A stretch of 41,948 bases of DNA from JAXGQD01 sp964401615. Lineage in GTDB: Bacteria > Bacillota > Clostridia > Saccharofermentanales > Fastidiosipilaceae. The stretch covers positions 1-41,948 of the forward strand of contig CAYNZF010000006.1 of NCBI GenBank assembly GCA_964401615.1, read 5' to 3'. Positions 17,556 through 27,058 of this stretch are shown here, in pieces. Each line of letters starts with the position of its first letter. The stretch's first letter is position 1. The notes under the pieces are model-generated. The model did no database searches. It saw only the letters and a list, made by a program, of their open reading frames with translations, and was not told where the DNA came from. Both the position numbers and the translations under genes were made by a program.

Positions 17556-17584
17556 TATATACCAGTTTACCGTTAATGTGTAAA
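17556..17584 (-). promoter_or_regulatory. Candidate promoter of the pepT operon
   Basis: TTTACA (17579-17584) and TATATA (17556-17561) with a 17-base spacer and TGG before the -10. The leader to the pepT start would be about 73 bases. Confidence 0.4.
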
Positions 17585-17641
17585 AGTGAACAGTTGGCAT
17601 AAGGATTTACCTTGACTAAATCACCCTTTTCCTGCTGTGCC

Positions 17642-18247
17642 CTATTTTTTCCCGTCGTCTGGCTGTGTCAGTCGCTGAGCTAAAGCTTTGGCTGGAAAAA
17701 AGGTCATCAAGATGAGGGGCAAAACAACAAAGAGGCTTTGGGTCAAAAAGCTAAGCAGCAGGACACCGCTTTGAGCGAAGAGCACAAAACTGCAGACCGT
17801 GAGTATGACCCTCACGCTTGAAATCTGCCTTTTTGTCCAATTCCACCAGATCGTAAAAAATAAAACGCAGACAAGGGCCAAAGGCAGCCAAAGGAGAAGA
17901 CTGTTTTTCAGTGCCGGCCACGAGTAATAAAAGGTTGCATCATAGCCGGTTTGAAACAGGAGATTTATACAAATATGCAGCAGCGCGAGCAGTCCTAAGG
18001 CAAGCACAGCCAGAATGCGTACCCGCCTTCCGAGACGGTCTGTCAGCGTATCAGGCACATAGGGTGCCCGTCCGCTGATTTCCAGTGCTTTTTCGTAATC
18101 TTGTGCGCGGACATAGACCGAATAGTTACGGGCTTTGGTCGAGATGGAGACATCGACGGGTAAACCGGCCGCTTTGAGGCTGTTTTGAAATGCGTTGACC
18201 TCTGCTTGATCTGAGCTTAAAAATAGGAGGCGGCGCTTGAAAATCAT
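17642..18247 (-). CDS. Membrane protein with DUF2007-like N-terminus
   Basis: 201 residues. The first 65 resemble DUF2007-type signal proteins (LLFLSSDQAEVNAFQNSLKAAGLPVDV, then VYVRAQDYEKALEI). Four hydrophobic segments follow, at about 80-100, 115-135, 145-160 and 165-185, with a basic end. Both the domain and the topology are read by eye; the role is unknown. AAAGGA eight bases before the ATG supports the start. The gene begins 31 bases after the exonuclease gene, probably in one transcript. Confidence 0.65.
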   Translation of the reverse strand: MIFKRRLLFLSSDQAEVNAFQNSLKAAGLPVDVSISTKARNYSVYVRAQDYEKALEISGRAPYVPDTLTDRLGRRVRILAVLALGLLALLHICINLLFQTGYDATFYYSWPALKNSLLLWLPLALVCVLFFTIWWNWTKRQISSVRVILTVCSFVLFAQSGVLLLSFLTQSLFVVLPLILMTFFPAKALAQRLTQPDDGKK

Positions 18248-18278
18248 GGGTCACGTCCTTTCGAGTCTGTCCGATCTG

Positions 18279-19139
18279 CTAACTATGCAAAATCTGCAGC
18301 GAAACAGTAGACAGCCACTTGCCTTCCTGGCCCTTCCGGGTCCGACAGCGTGCCGCCACCTCACCATGCTCATCACAGGCAAAAAGCGCTTTACGGCTTT
18401 TTCCTTGCAGCTCCCAGGTATTGATTTCATTCAGGCGGCTGCCGCAGTGCGGGCAGTCCGGTGTGAGCATTTTCAAATAGCTTTCCACTTCATCGAAGTG
18501 AGTGGCTATGGGTAAGTGCTGGCTGGATTTCAAGGTCATGTCGGGGTTATAAGAATAGCTTTCAAAAAAATCCGTTTTGCCATCATCATGGGCGAATTGC
18601 AGCAGGCGGGACAGTACTTTTGCGGTGTAACGGGCATCTGACAGGGCCTTGTGAAAGGGTTCATTTTTGGGAAGCTTCAGCAGATCGAGGGCATACTCTA
18701 CGTTGCGCTGGCCTTCACCCGGTTCAATCAAGTCCGTAAAGGCTCGCTGCACATCAAGCACTCTCACCCCCAGATTCGGTGAATAGCCGTGAAATTCCAA
18801 ATTACGTTTCAGAGGTTCCGCGTCACTGTCGCTCCAGCTGCAGAGGCAGTAGTCATCACCGCAAAAATTCCAAAATCCTTCGATGGCCTGTTTGAAAGGA
18901 TAACCGGTGTTGAGGGAGATCTGGGTCATGTTGGTCACTTTACCGACGTGTCGGTTCATTTTTTTGTATAAGACCGGTTTGATGCGAACATTGTAATGAC
19001 CGCAGTCTTGACCTTCGGAGTTGATCTTAACGGCGCCGATCTCGATGATTTCGTATGGCATTTTCGCAATCAAAGCCGCATCAAGTTTATCCCAGGGGTT
19101 GGCCATGTTCCATTCCAGATCAAAAACTATAAAATCCAC
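18279..19139 (-). CDS. DEDDh 3'-5' exonuclease with C-terminal zinc ribbon
   Basis: 286 residues. ExoI motif FDLEW (Asp7, Glu9), a middle Asp in WSDSDAEPLKRNL, and the ExoIII motif HKALSDARYTA (His163, Asp168) define a DnaQ-type DEDDh fold that binds two metal ions. Unlike minimal relatives it adds a tail with CPHCGSRL and CDEHGEVAARC (Cys229, Cys232, Cys255, Cys265), likely a zinc ribbon. It may trim RNA or DNA ends; the substrate is unknown. The start is GTG with AGAGGA eight bases upstream. It lies beyond the rpoC terminator, so it needs its own promoter or read-through. Confidence 0.85.
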   Translation of the reverse strand: MDFIVFDLEWNMANPWDKLDAALIAKMPYEIIEIGAVKINSEGQDCGHYNVRIKPVLYKKMNRHVGKVTNMTQISLNTGYPFKQAIEGFWNFCGDDYCLCSWSDSDAEPLKRNLEFHGYSPNLGVRVLDVQRAFTDLIEPGEGQRNVEYALDLLKLPKNEPFHKALSDARYTAKVLSRLLQFAHDDGKTDFFESYSYNPDMTLKSSQHLPIATHFDEVESYLKMLTPDCPHCGSRLNEINTWELQGKSRKALFACDEHGEVAARCRTRKGQEGKWLSTVSLQILHS

Positions 19140-19182
19140 AAAACTTTTTCCTCTCAGTATCGCGTTGTTATTGGGCCGTTCA

Positions 19183-19220
19183 GATAAAAAGGTGCCGTAT
19201 CCCTAAGATACAGCACCTTT
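19183..19220 (-). terminator. Intrinsic terminator of rpoBC
   Basis: On the minus strand AAAGGTGCTGTATC pairs with GATACGGCACCTTT (one G-T wobble), giving a 14-bp stem with a small loop, followed by TTTTTAT. It lies 25 bases after the rpoC stop codon and is the strongest hairpin in the window. Confidence 0.9.
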
Positions 19221-19244
19221 CATCACGATCGATGTGCTTTAAGC

Positions 19245-22200
19245 TTAAACCATCGTGTGTACTGCATTGGCTTCTTCGATAATCTCTGCATTTTCAGTGA
19301 TGTTCGGTACCGCTGTGATATTACGATACTTGAGCAGTCCCGTACCGGCAGGTATCAAAGTACCGATAATGACGTTTTCTTTCAGTCCGACCAGCGGGTC
19401 GATCTTCCCCTTGACGGCTGCGTCGGTTAGGACACGTGTCGTCTCCTGGAAAGAGGCCGCGGAGAGGAATGAATCGGTGGCGAGTGATGCTTTGGTGATA
19501 CCAAGCAAAATCGGTTTTCCGCTTGCGGGATTGAGTCCTTCCTCGACAGGTTGGCATCACGGAAGGTGAAGGCGTCAACGCTGGTACCGGTCATGAGATC
19601 GGTGTCACCGGCATCGTCGATACGCACTTTCCGCAGCATCTGACGGGTGATGATTTCAACGTGCTTGTCATTGATTTCAACACCATTGTTGTTGTAGACC
19701 TTAATGACCTCAGAGATGATGTACTTTTGCACGCCTTGAGGTCCTTTGATCTTCATCAGGTCTTGCGGGAAGACTGAACCTTCGGTGATGAGGTCGCCGG
19801 ATTCAACATAGTCTCCATCCTTCACCAGGACCGCGGCTCCGTAGGGAACATCGTAGCTGATGGCTTCGGCATTGTCGGCACCCACCACATTGATGCGGCG
19901 TTTACCTTTGATTTCTTCGCTGCTGACGGTGCCTGCCGCTTCACACATAATGGCCTGGCCTTTTGGCTTACGGGCTTCGAAAAGCTCCTCGACACGAGGA
20001 AGACCTTGTGTGATATCGGAAGATGAAGCAATACCACCGGTATGGAAGGTACGCATCGTCAGCTGAGTGCCCGGTTCACCGATGGACTGTGCAGCCATAA
20101 TGCCGACGGCTTCACCGATGACGGTTTCTTCACCGGTAGCCAGGTTCATGCCGTAGCAGCGAGCGCATATGCCCTGTTTGGCCTGGCAGTTATGCACGGT
20201 GCGGATGGCGACCTTATCAATGCCCGCGTCCTCGATGCTTTGAGCCAACTTGTCGGTAAGCATGACGTTTTTTTCAACCAGTACGGAGCCATCTTCGGGA
20301 TCAAGCACGTCTTTGGCGGTGAAACGACCCATGATACGGTCTTTCAAACTTTTAATGATGTGTTTGTTTCCTTGAGAANNNNNNNNNNTCGGTAAATTCT
20401 TCTGTTCCGCAGTCTTCTTCACGGATGATGACATCCTGGGCCACGTCCACCAGACGGCGGGTCAGGTAACCGGAGTCAGCGGTCTTCAAAGCGGTATCCG
20501 ACAGGGCTTTACGCGCGCCATGCGAGGAGATGAAGAACTCCAGAACGTTCATGCCTTCACGCAAGTTGGCTTTGATTGGAATTTCAATCGTCTGACCCGA
20601 AGTGTCGGACATGTTGCCGCGCATACCGGCCAGCTGTTTGATCTGGTTCATCGAACCACGCGCACCGGAGTCGGACATCATGAAGACCGGGTTGTCATCC
20701 GGCAGGCTCTTTTTCAAAGCTTCCGTGATTTTATCGGTCGTTTCACGCCAGACTTTGATCGTGGCTTGCTTGCGGCCTTCTTCGTTGGTCAAACCACGCT
20801 GATACATGCCGGCAATCGTTTCGACTTTTTCTTCCGCTTGACTCAGATAATTTTTCTTGACGTCAGGCACGATCATATCGAAAATGCCGATGGAAATTCC
20901 GCTCTTGGTTGAATAGCGGTAGCCTGTCTCCTTGATTTTATCGAGGATGGCCGCCGTTTTGGGAATACCGTTCGCCGCGATGCAGCGCTCGATGATTTTA
21001 CCCAATTGTTTCTTGTTGACGTGAAAGTCACACTCCAACTTGAGCGCATCTTCGGGGGTGTTACGTTCGACGTAACCGATATTCTGCGGGATGACCTCAT
21101 TGAAGAGCAGACGACCCAGGGTCGTTTTCAGAAGGCCGGTGACCTCTTTTCCCTCAAATTCACGCGTCACGCGCACCGTGATGGGCGCTTGCAAAGTGAT
21201 GATCTTGTCCTGATAAGCCATGACCGCTTCGTTGGTTGAGGAGAAGATTTTTCCGGCGCCTTTGTCTCCGGCACGTAACTGGGTCAGGTAATAGATACCC
21301 AAAACCATATCCTGGGTAGGAACCGTAACAGGCTTGCCGTCCTGAGGTTTAAGCAGGTTATTGGCAGAAAGCATCAGGAAGCGGGCCTCGGACTGCGCTT
21401 CAGCGGATAAGGGCACGTGCACCGCCATCTGGTCACCGTCAAAGTCGGCGTTGTAAGCGGTACAGACCAGTGGGTGCAGCTTGATGGCGCGGCCTTCTAC
21501 AAGGACCGGCTCAAAAGCTTGAATACCCAAACGATGCAGGGTTGGGGCGCGGTTCAGCAGCACGGGATGATCCTTGATAACATCTTCCAGGATATCCCAG
21601 ACCGCGTCGTCACCACGTTCGACCGCACGTTTGGCAATTTTGATGTTCTGGGCATAGCCGTCTTGCACCAAACGCTTCATGACAAAGGGTTTAAAGAGCT
21701 CGACGGCCATTTCTTTGGGCAGACCGCACTGATGCAGCTTGAGTTCAGGACCGACGACGATAACCGAACGACCGGAATAGTCGACGCGCTTACCCAAAAG
21801 GTTCTGGCGGAAGCGGCCTTGTTTGCCCTTGAGCAGGTCGGACAAGGACTTGAGCGCGCGGTTTCCGGCACCGGTGACAGGACGTCCGCGACGGCCATTG
21901 TCGATCAAAGCGTCCACGGCCTCCTGCAGCATTCGTTTTTCATTGCGCACGATGATCTGAGGAGCACCCAGATCGAGCAATTTGTTCAAACGGTTGTTGC
22001 GGTTGATGACACGGCGATACAGGTCATTGAGGTCCGAAGTGGCAAAACGGCCACCATCCAGCTGCACCATCGGGCGCAGATCGGGAGGCAGTACCGGCAG
22101 TACGTCGAGAACCATCCATTCCGGCTTGTTTCCGGATTTTTTGAAAGACTCGACCACTTCCAGCCGCTTGATCAAACGGACGCGTTTTTGCCCGGAAGCA

Positions 22201-22790
22201 CTATGCAATTCCTCGCGTAAATCGATGGCCAGTTGATCGGCGTCAATCGCCTGCAGCAGTTCCTTCACTGCTTCAGCACCCATTTGAGCACGGAAAGCCG
22301 TGCGCCCGTATTGTTTTTGGGCTTCACGGTACTCGCGTTCACTCAGCAGACCCTTGTACTCCAGCGCGGTATCACCCGCTTCAAGTACCACATAATTGGC
22401 AAAATACAGAATCTTCTCCAGGTTTTTCGGCGACATGTCGAGGATGAGGCCCATGCGGCTGGGGATGCCCCTGTAGTACCAGATGTGTGAAACGGGGGTT
22501 GCCAGTTTGATGTGGCCCATTCTTTCGCGACGCACACGGGCACGGGTCACTTCAACGCCGCACTTGTCGCAGACGATGCCTTTGTAGCGGACCTTTTTGT
22601 ACTTTCCGCAATAGCACTCCCAGTCCTTGGTTGGTCCGAAAATGCGTTCGCAGAAGAGTCCGTCACGCTCCGGCTTCAGGGTGCGGTAGTTGATGGTTTC
22701 GGGTTTTTTTACTTCACCCCTCGACCAGCTGAGAATTTTTTCCGGGGATGCAATCGCGATTCCAATTGCATCAATATTGTTTATTTCCAT
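19245..22790 (-). CDS. rpoC: RNA polymerase beta' subunit, with assembly gap and frameshift
   Basis: Largest catalytic subunit of RNA polymerase. The N-terminal zinc site CYCGKYKKVRYKGIVCDKC, the metal-binding NADFDGDQMAVH near residue 450, the bridge/trigger region IGEPGTQLTMRTFHTGG and the ending GITKASLATDSFLSAASFQETTRVL are all standard. Two defects interrupt the frame. Ten N at 20379-20388 fall in the segment after DCGTEEFT and before SQGNKHIIKSLKDRIMGR. A one-base deletion near 19545 breaks DANLS-EEGLNPASGKPILLGIT. Since the gene is essential and both sides match the family, assembly error is more likely than real damage. The ATG follows AAGGAG and lies 28 bases after rpoB. Confidence 0.95.
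20379..20388. other. Assembly gap of ten N
   Basis: Ten undetermined bases inside rpoC. From the flanking protein sequence, few residues seem to be missing, but the true length is unknown. Confidence 0.99.
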
Positions 22791-22818
22791 ATGTAATTGT
22801 TCTCCTTAAGCCCGCTGC

Positions 22819-25800
22819 TTACAGTTCGCTGTCGTCATCAGCCACCAGCTCTTCAACCAGTTCGTCCGGATTCGGTTCCAAATCATCCAGTCCGGCGATA
22901 TCATCGTCATCCGGAAGCAAAGTTAAGCCGCCGTCTTCGGAGAGCTGACCGGTTGTATATCCGTTGGCAGCCAGTTCCTGCGACAATTCGTAATCCGTTA
23001 AGCCGGCCAGTCTCAGGTTTTCGAAGGTCGAAAAATTCGAGTCATCCGGGATAAGCCCTTCGCTGAGCTCAAGTTTGTTTTTGTCGCGTGTGTAAATGGT
23101 TACGTCCAGACAAAGTGACTGCAATTCTTTGACCAGCACGTTAAAGGATTCAGGAACGCCCGATTCAGGGACGTTTTCACCTTTGACAATGGCCTCATAG
23201 GTCTTGGTACGACCGTTGATGTCATCTGATTTGACTGTCAAAATTTCTCTCAATGTGTAAGAAGCGCCGTAGGCTTTAAGTGCCCAAACTTCCATTTCAC
23301 CGAAACGCTGGCCACCGAATTGGGCCTTACCACCCAGGGGTTGCTGTGTAACCATTGAATAAGGACCAATCGAACGGGCATGAATTTTATCGTCGACCAG
23401 ATGCAGCAGCTTCAGGTAGTACATGATGCCGATGGTGATGCGGTTTTCGAAAGGTTCGCCGGTGCGGCCATCGTAAAGAACGGTTTTACCATCCGGGTCG
23501 ATCCCTGCTTTGACAAAAGCTTCCGAAACTTCGGCTTCCGCTGCGCCATCAAAAACCGGTGTCGCGATTTTGTAACCCAACTGACGCGCTGCGCGACCCA
23601 AATGGACTTCGAGCAGCTGGCCGATATTCATACGTGAAGGAACACCCAGGGGGTTGAGCACGATATCAAGCGGTGTGCCGTCAGGCAGGAAAGGCATATC
23701 CTCTTCTGCCAGGATGCGTGAAACAACACCCTTGTTACCGTGGCGGCCGGCCATTTTGTCACCGACAGAGATTTTTCTTTTCTGCGCAATATAGACACGC
23801 ACCAGCTGGTTGACGCCATGCTTCATATCATCGCCGTTGTCCTTATCGAATTCGACGACATTGACCACGATACCGGATTCACCGTGAGGCACGCGCACCG
23901 AAGTGTCACGAACTTCGCGGATCTTCTCACCGAAAATGGCTCTGTAGAGTCTTTCTTCGGCGGTCAGCTCGGTTTCACCTTTGGGTGTGACCTTACCGAC
24001 AATGATGTCACCGGCGTGCACTTCCGCACCCACTCGTACAACACCCTTATTGTCCAGGTTTTTCAGCATGTCATCGGACACGTTGGGGATTTCACGAGTG
24101 ATTTCCTCAGGACCCAGTTTGGTATCGCGGGCTTCGCACTCGTATTCCTCAATGTGGATAGAGGTATAAACGTCTTCACGGACCAGACGTTCATTGATCA
24201 GGACCGCGTCTTCGTAGTTGTAACCTTCCCAACACATGAAGCCGATCAAGACGTTTTTACCGAGGGCCAGTTCGCCGTTATCGGTGGAAGGACCGTCAGC
24301 CAGGATATCCCCGGCCTCAACTTTTTCACCAACCTTGACCAGTGGGCGTTGGTTGATGCAGGTGCCCTGGTTGGAGCGCTGGTACTTGACGAGTTTGTAA
24401 TTGTCTTTTTGAGTTTTGGAATGGGCGACCACGATCAGATCGGCGTCGATGAACTCGACCGAACCTGAACGTTTGGCGACCACGCATGCACCGGAATCCT
24501 TCGCGGCGCGGTATTCCATACCTGTGCCGATGATGGGTGACTCGGTTTTGATCAAAGGCACGGCTTGACGCTGCATGTTCGAACCCATGAGGGCGCGGTT
24601 GGCGTCATCGTTGCCCAGGAACGGGATCAGCGAGGTGGCGACTGATACGACCTGTTTCGGAGAAACGTCCATCAAGTCAACCATGTGGGGTTCGACTTCA
24701 AGGAATTTATCGAGCCAGCGCACCGTGACGCGTTTGGCCTTAAAGCGGGCCTCTTCATCCAGTGGTTCATTGGCCTGGGCGATGTAGAAGTAATCTTCGC
24801 GATCCGCCGTCATGTACTGGATGTTGTCGGTAACTACACCCTTTTCCTTGTCGTAGATACGGTAAGGTGTTTCGATGAAACCATACTCATTGACACGAGC
24901 ATACGTCGCCAGCGAGTTGATCAAGCCGATGTTCGGTCCTTCAGGTGTTTCAATCGGACACATGCGTCCGTAGTGAGAAGTATGTACGTCACGCACTTCA
25001 AAGTTGGCGCGGTCACGACTCAAACCACCCGGTCCGAGCGCTGAAAGACGTCGTTTGTGGGTGAGTTCCGCTAAAGGATTGGGCTGGTCCATAAACTGTG
25101 AGAGCTGTGAGGAGCCGAAAAACTCTTTGATGGAGGCGCTCACAGGACGAGTATTCACAATACGCGTGACTTTGTCGTTACCGGCTTCCGTGGTGGAGCT
25201 CATCCGCTCTCTGACCACACGTTCCATACGGGCAAAACCGACCCGGACCGCGTTTTGCAAAAGTTCACCAACGGAACGCACACGACGATTGCCGAGATGA
25301 TCGATATCGTCCGTCATGCCCACACCGTAGAACAAACCCAGGAAATAGCTGACAGAAGCGACAATATCTTCCATGGTCAAGTGTTTGGGGCAAAGATCAG
25401 CTTTCGCTTTACTCAGTTCCTCGGACAGTCTCTTAATGAAGTTCCCGTCTTTTTCAGTCAGATCCGCGTCAAACTGGGCCAGGAGGCTGCGCAGAATCGA
25501 GTAGCGCACCTTCTCAACGATGCCGCAGGCTTTCAGGTCCAGGCCTTCAAGCTTCTCCGCGCCATAGGTATCCGTCAGGTACTGCGCGCAATCCACTCGT
25601 CCATTACCGATGACGGTAACCACTTCATCTGATTCATGAAGCTTGTCGCCCGCTTTCAGCAGAGGTTTGATTTCAACACGGTTCACACCGCTTTGTTGAA
25701 TCGCCCACGCCAGTTCATCTGAGACAACGGTGCCCGCTTCAGCCAATAGCTCACCGTCTTCGCTGACGACATTGTCGACCAGGCGATGACCGCGGATACG

Positions 25801-26661
25801 TTCTGCCAAAGCCAGTTTTTTGTTTAATTTGTAAATGCCGACACGTGCCAGGTCATAGCGGCGCGCGTCGAAGAGCAGATTCCGCAGCAAGGCTTCCGCG
25901 CCTTCAACGGCGACAGGCTCACCCGGACGCAGTTTCCGGTGCAATTCTTGAAGGCCTTCGTCTCTATTGGTGCAAACGTCTTTGGCTAAAGTCGCTTCAA
26001 GGTATTTGTTATGACCAAAAGTCTCGAATATTTCAGCGTTTGTTCCAAAACCCAATGAACGCAGGAACACGGTCAAGGGAAATTTACGGGCACGGTCGAC
26101 ACGGATATAAAGAATATCGTTGCCATCGCTTTCGTATTCGATCCACGCGCCGCGATTGGGAATGATTTGTGAGGAATAAAGATCATTATCGGTCTTGGGA
26201 TCTTTGGAATGCGAATAGTACGCGCCCGGAGACCTCACCAGCTGACTGATGATGACGCGCTCTGCGCCATTGATAATAAAGGTACCGTTTTCTGTCATGA
26301 TTGGAAATTCACCAATATATACAGAGGACTCATCGATAGAGCCGTCCGGTTTTTCAAGCCGAACTTTTACTTTAAGGGGGGCCGCAAAATTCGCATCGCG
26401 TTTTTTACATTGTTCAATTGAAAGAGAAGGTTGACTCGCATCGAATTCTTTTTCAATAAATGACAACTTCATCGAGCTCGCGAGATTGGACAGATTGGCG
26501 GTGATCGGCGAAATGTCGCGCAGCACCTCCATCAAGCCTTCTTCCAAAAACCATTTGTAAGAATTACGCTGAATTTCCACCAGATTCGGAAATTCAATCA
26601 CCTCGTTGAGCTGCGAATAAGTCATTCGCTCTGCTCTACCCAGTTTTACCGGATGCACCAT
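22819..26661 (-). CDS. rpoB: RNA polymerase beta subunit
   Basis: 1280 residues. The rifampicin region FFGSSQLSQFMDQPNPLAEL, then THKRRLSALGPGGLSRDRA, keeps the Gln, Asp, His, Ser and Leu of sensitive enzymes, with Pro where Asn, Thr or similar is usual after MDQ. Other core blocks include SHYGRMCPIETPEGPNIGL, GDKMAGRHGNKGVVS and LGGKAQFGGQRFGEMEVWAL. A long acidic tail (LLPDDDDIAGLDDLEPN... to SEL) extends beyond the usual end. The longer frame opens at GTG 26673, but that GTG is part of a GAGGTG ribosome site nine bases before the ATG at 26661, which I take as the start. rpoC follows. Its leader holds a promoter and an attenuator-like hairpin. Confidence 0.96.
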   Translation of the reverse strand: MVHPVKLGRAERMTYSQLNEVIEFPNLVEIQRNSYKWFLEEGLMEVLRDISPITANLSNLASSMKLSFIEKEFDASQPSLSIEQCKKRDANFAAPLKVKVRLEKPDGSIDESSVYIGEFPIMTENGTFIINGAERVIISQLVRSPGAYYSHSKDPKTDNDLYSSQIIPNRGAWIEYESDGNDILYIRVDRARKFPLTVFLRSLGFGTNAEIFETFGHNKYLEATLAKDVCTNRDEGLQELHRKLRPGEPVAVEGAEALLRNLLFDARRYDLARVGIYKLNKKLALAERIRGHRLVDNVVSEDGELLAEAGTVVSDELAWAIQQSGVNRVEIKPLLKAGDKLHESDEVVTVIGNGRVDCAQYLTDTYGAEKLEGLDLKACGIVEKVRYSILRSLLAQFDADLTEKDGNFIKRLSEELSKAKADLCPKHLTMEDIVASVSYFLGLFYGVGMTDDIDHLGNRRVRSVGELLQNAVRVGFARMERVVRERMSSTTEAGNDKVTRIVNTRPVSASIKEFFGSSQLSQFMDQPNPLAELTHKRRLSALGPGGLSRDRANFEVRDVHTSHYGRMCPIETPEGPNIGLINSLATYARVNEYGFIETPYRIYDKEKGVVTDNIQYMTADREDYFYIAQANEPLDEEARFKAKRVTVRWLDKFLEVEPHMVDLMDVSPKQVVSVATSLIPFLGNDDANRALMGSNMQRQAVPLIKTESPIIGTGMEYRAAKDSGACVVAKRSGSVEFIDADLIVVAHSKTQKDNYKLVKYQRSNQGTCINQRPLVKVGEKVEAGDILADGPSTDNGELALGKNVLIGFMCWEGYNYEDAVLINERLVREDVYTSIHIEEYECEARDTKLGPEEITREIPNVSDDMLKNLDNKGVVRVGAEVHAGDIIVGKVTPKGETELTAEERLYRAIFGEKIREVRDTSVRVPHGESGIVVNVVEFDKDNGDDMKHGVNQLVRVYIAQKRKISVGDKMAGRHGNKGVVSRILAEEDMPFLPDGTPLDIVLNPLGVPSRMNIGQLLEVHLGRAARQLGYKIATPVFDGAAEAEVSEAFVKAGIDPDGKTVLYDGRTGEPFENRITIGIMYYLKLLHLVDDKIHARSIGPYSMVTQQPLGGKAQFGGQRFGEMEVWALKAYGASYTLREILTVKSDDINGRTKTYEAIVKGENVPESGVPESFNVLVKELQSLCLDVTIYTRDKNKLELSEGLIPDDSNFSTFENLRLAGLTDYELSQELAANGYTTGQLSEDGGLTLLPDDDDIAGLDDLEPNPDELVEELVADDDSEL

Positions 26662-26743
26662 AGAATCATTCACCTCATGATCGTCGTCGCCCGGCCGAAA
26701 CCCGACGCGGCCTGAAACAGGCTATTTCAATGCATATCTAGCT

Positions 26744-26776
26744 AAAAAAGCCCCTCTTTGACAAGCAAATAGGGAC
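26744..26776 (-). terminator. Attenuator-like hairpin in the rpoB leader
   Basis: Minus strand: GTCCCT pairs with AGGGGC, then a 1x1 internal mismatch, TTTG pairs with CAAA around the loop CTTGT, and six T follow directly. It lies between the predicted promoter and the rpoB start, so it would stop a fraction of transcripts before the gene. Confidence 0.55.
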
Positions 26777-26804
26777 AAAGCGCCAGCATGCAACATACTC
26801 CAGC

Positions 26805-26834
26805 ATCTTAACATCTTTACAAAGGCATCGTCAA
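26805..26834 (-). promoter_or_regulatory. Candidate promoter of rpoBC
   Basis: TTGACG (26829-26834), an 18-base spacer, and TAAGAT with TGT in front (26805-26813). The predicted start near 26798 gives a leader of about 137 bases. The rest of the gap 26674-27058 holds the attenuator, the terminator of the upstream gene and no ORF. Confidence 0.5.
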
Positions 26835-26945
26835 TCTACGAACCCTATCAAATCGACTTTGTCAAGCATTTTCTGTAATTGTAACGAAGTTATTCCATTT
26901 CTCTGGCAATATTCTCCAATGTGCACAAAGCAGGTCCGATTTCAT

Positions 26946-26990
26946 ATAAAAACCACCCTTTTGCCGCTGTTAAGCCGGCAAAAGAGCGGT
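26946..26990 (-). terminator. Intrinsic terminator of the prolyl isomerase gene
   Basis: A 15-bp stem with two G-T wobbles: ACCGCTCTTTTGCCG on the minus strand pairs with CGGCAAAAGGGTGGT, followed by TTTTTAT. It lies about 70 bases after the stop codon and separates that gene from rpoB. Confidence 0.85.
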
Positions 26991-27058
26991 CCATTTCTTA
27001 AATAGTACTAAATTTCAAGCTTTTGTTTTATGCATGTTATCAAGTCACGGAAAATAAT

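Noticed and set aside
21417..22220. 267-residue open frame on the plus strand inside rpoC
   Set aside because: It is antisense to strongly conserved RpoC sequence and has no ribosome site; long antisense frames are expected in such coding sequence.
23740..24468. 242-residue open frame antisense to rpoB
   Set aside because: It mirrors RpoB codons, has no recognisable domain, and lacks start signals.
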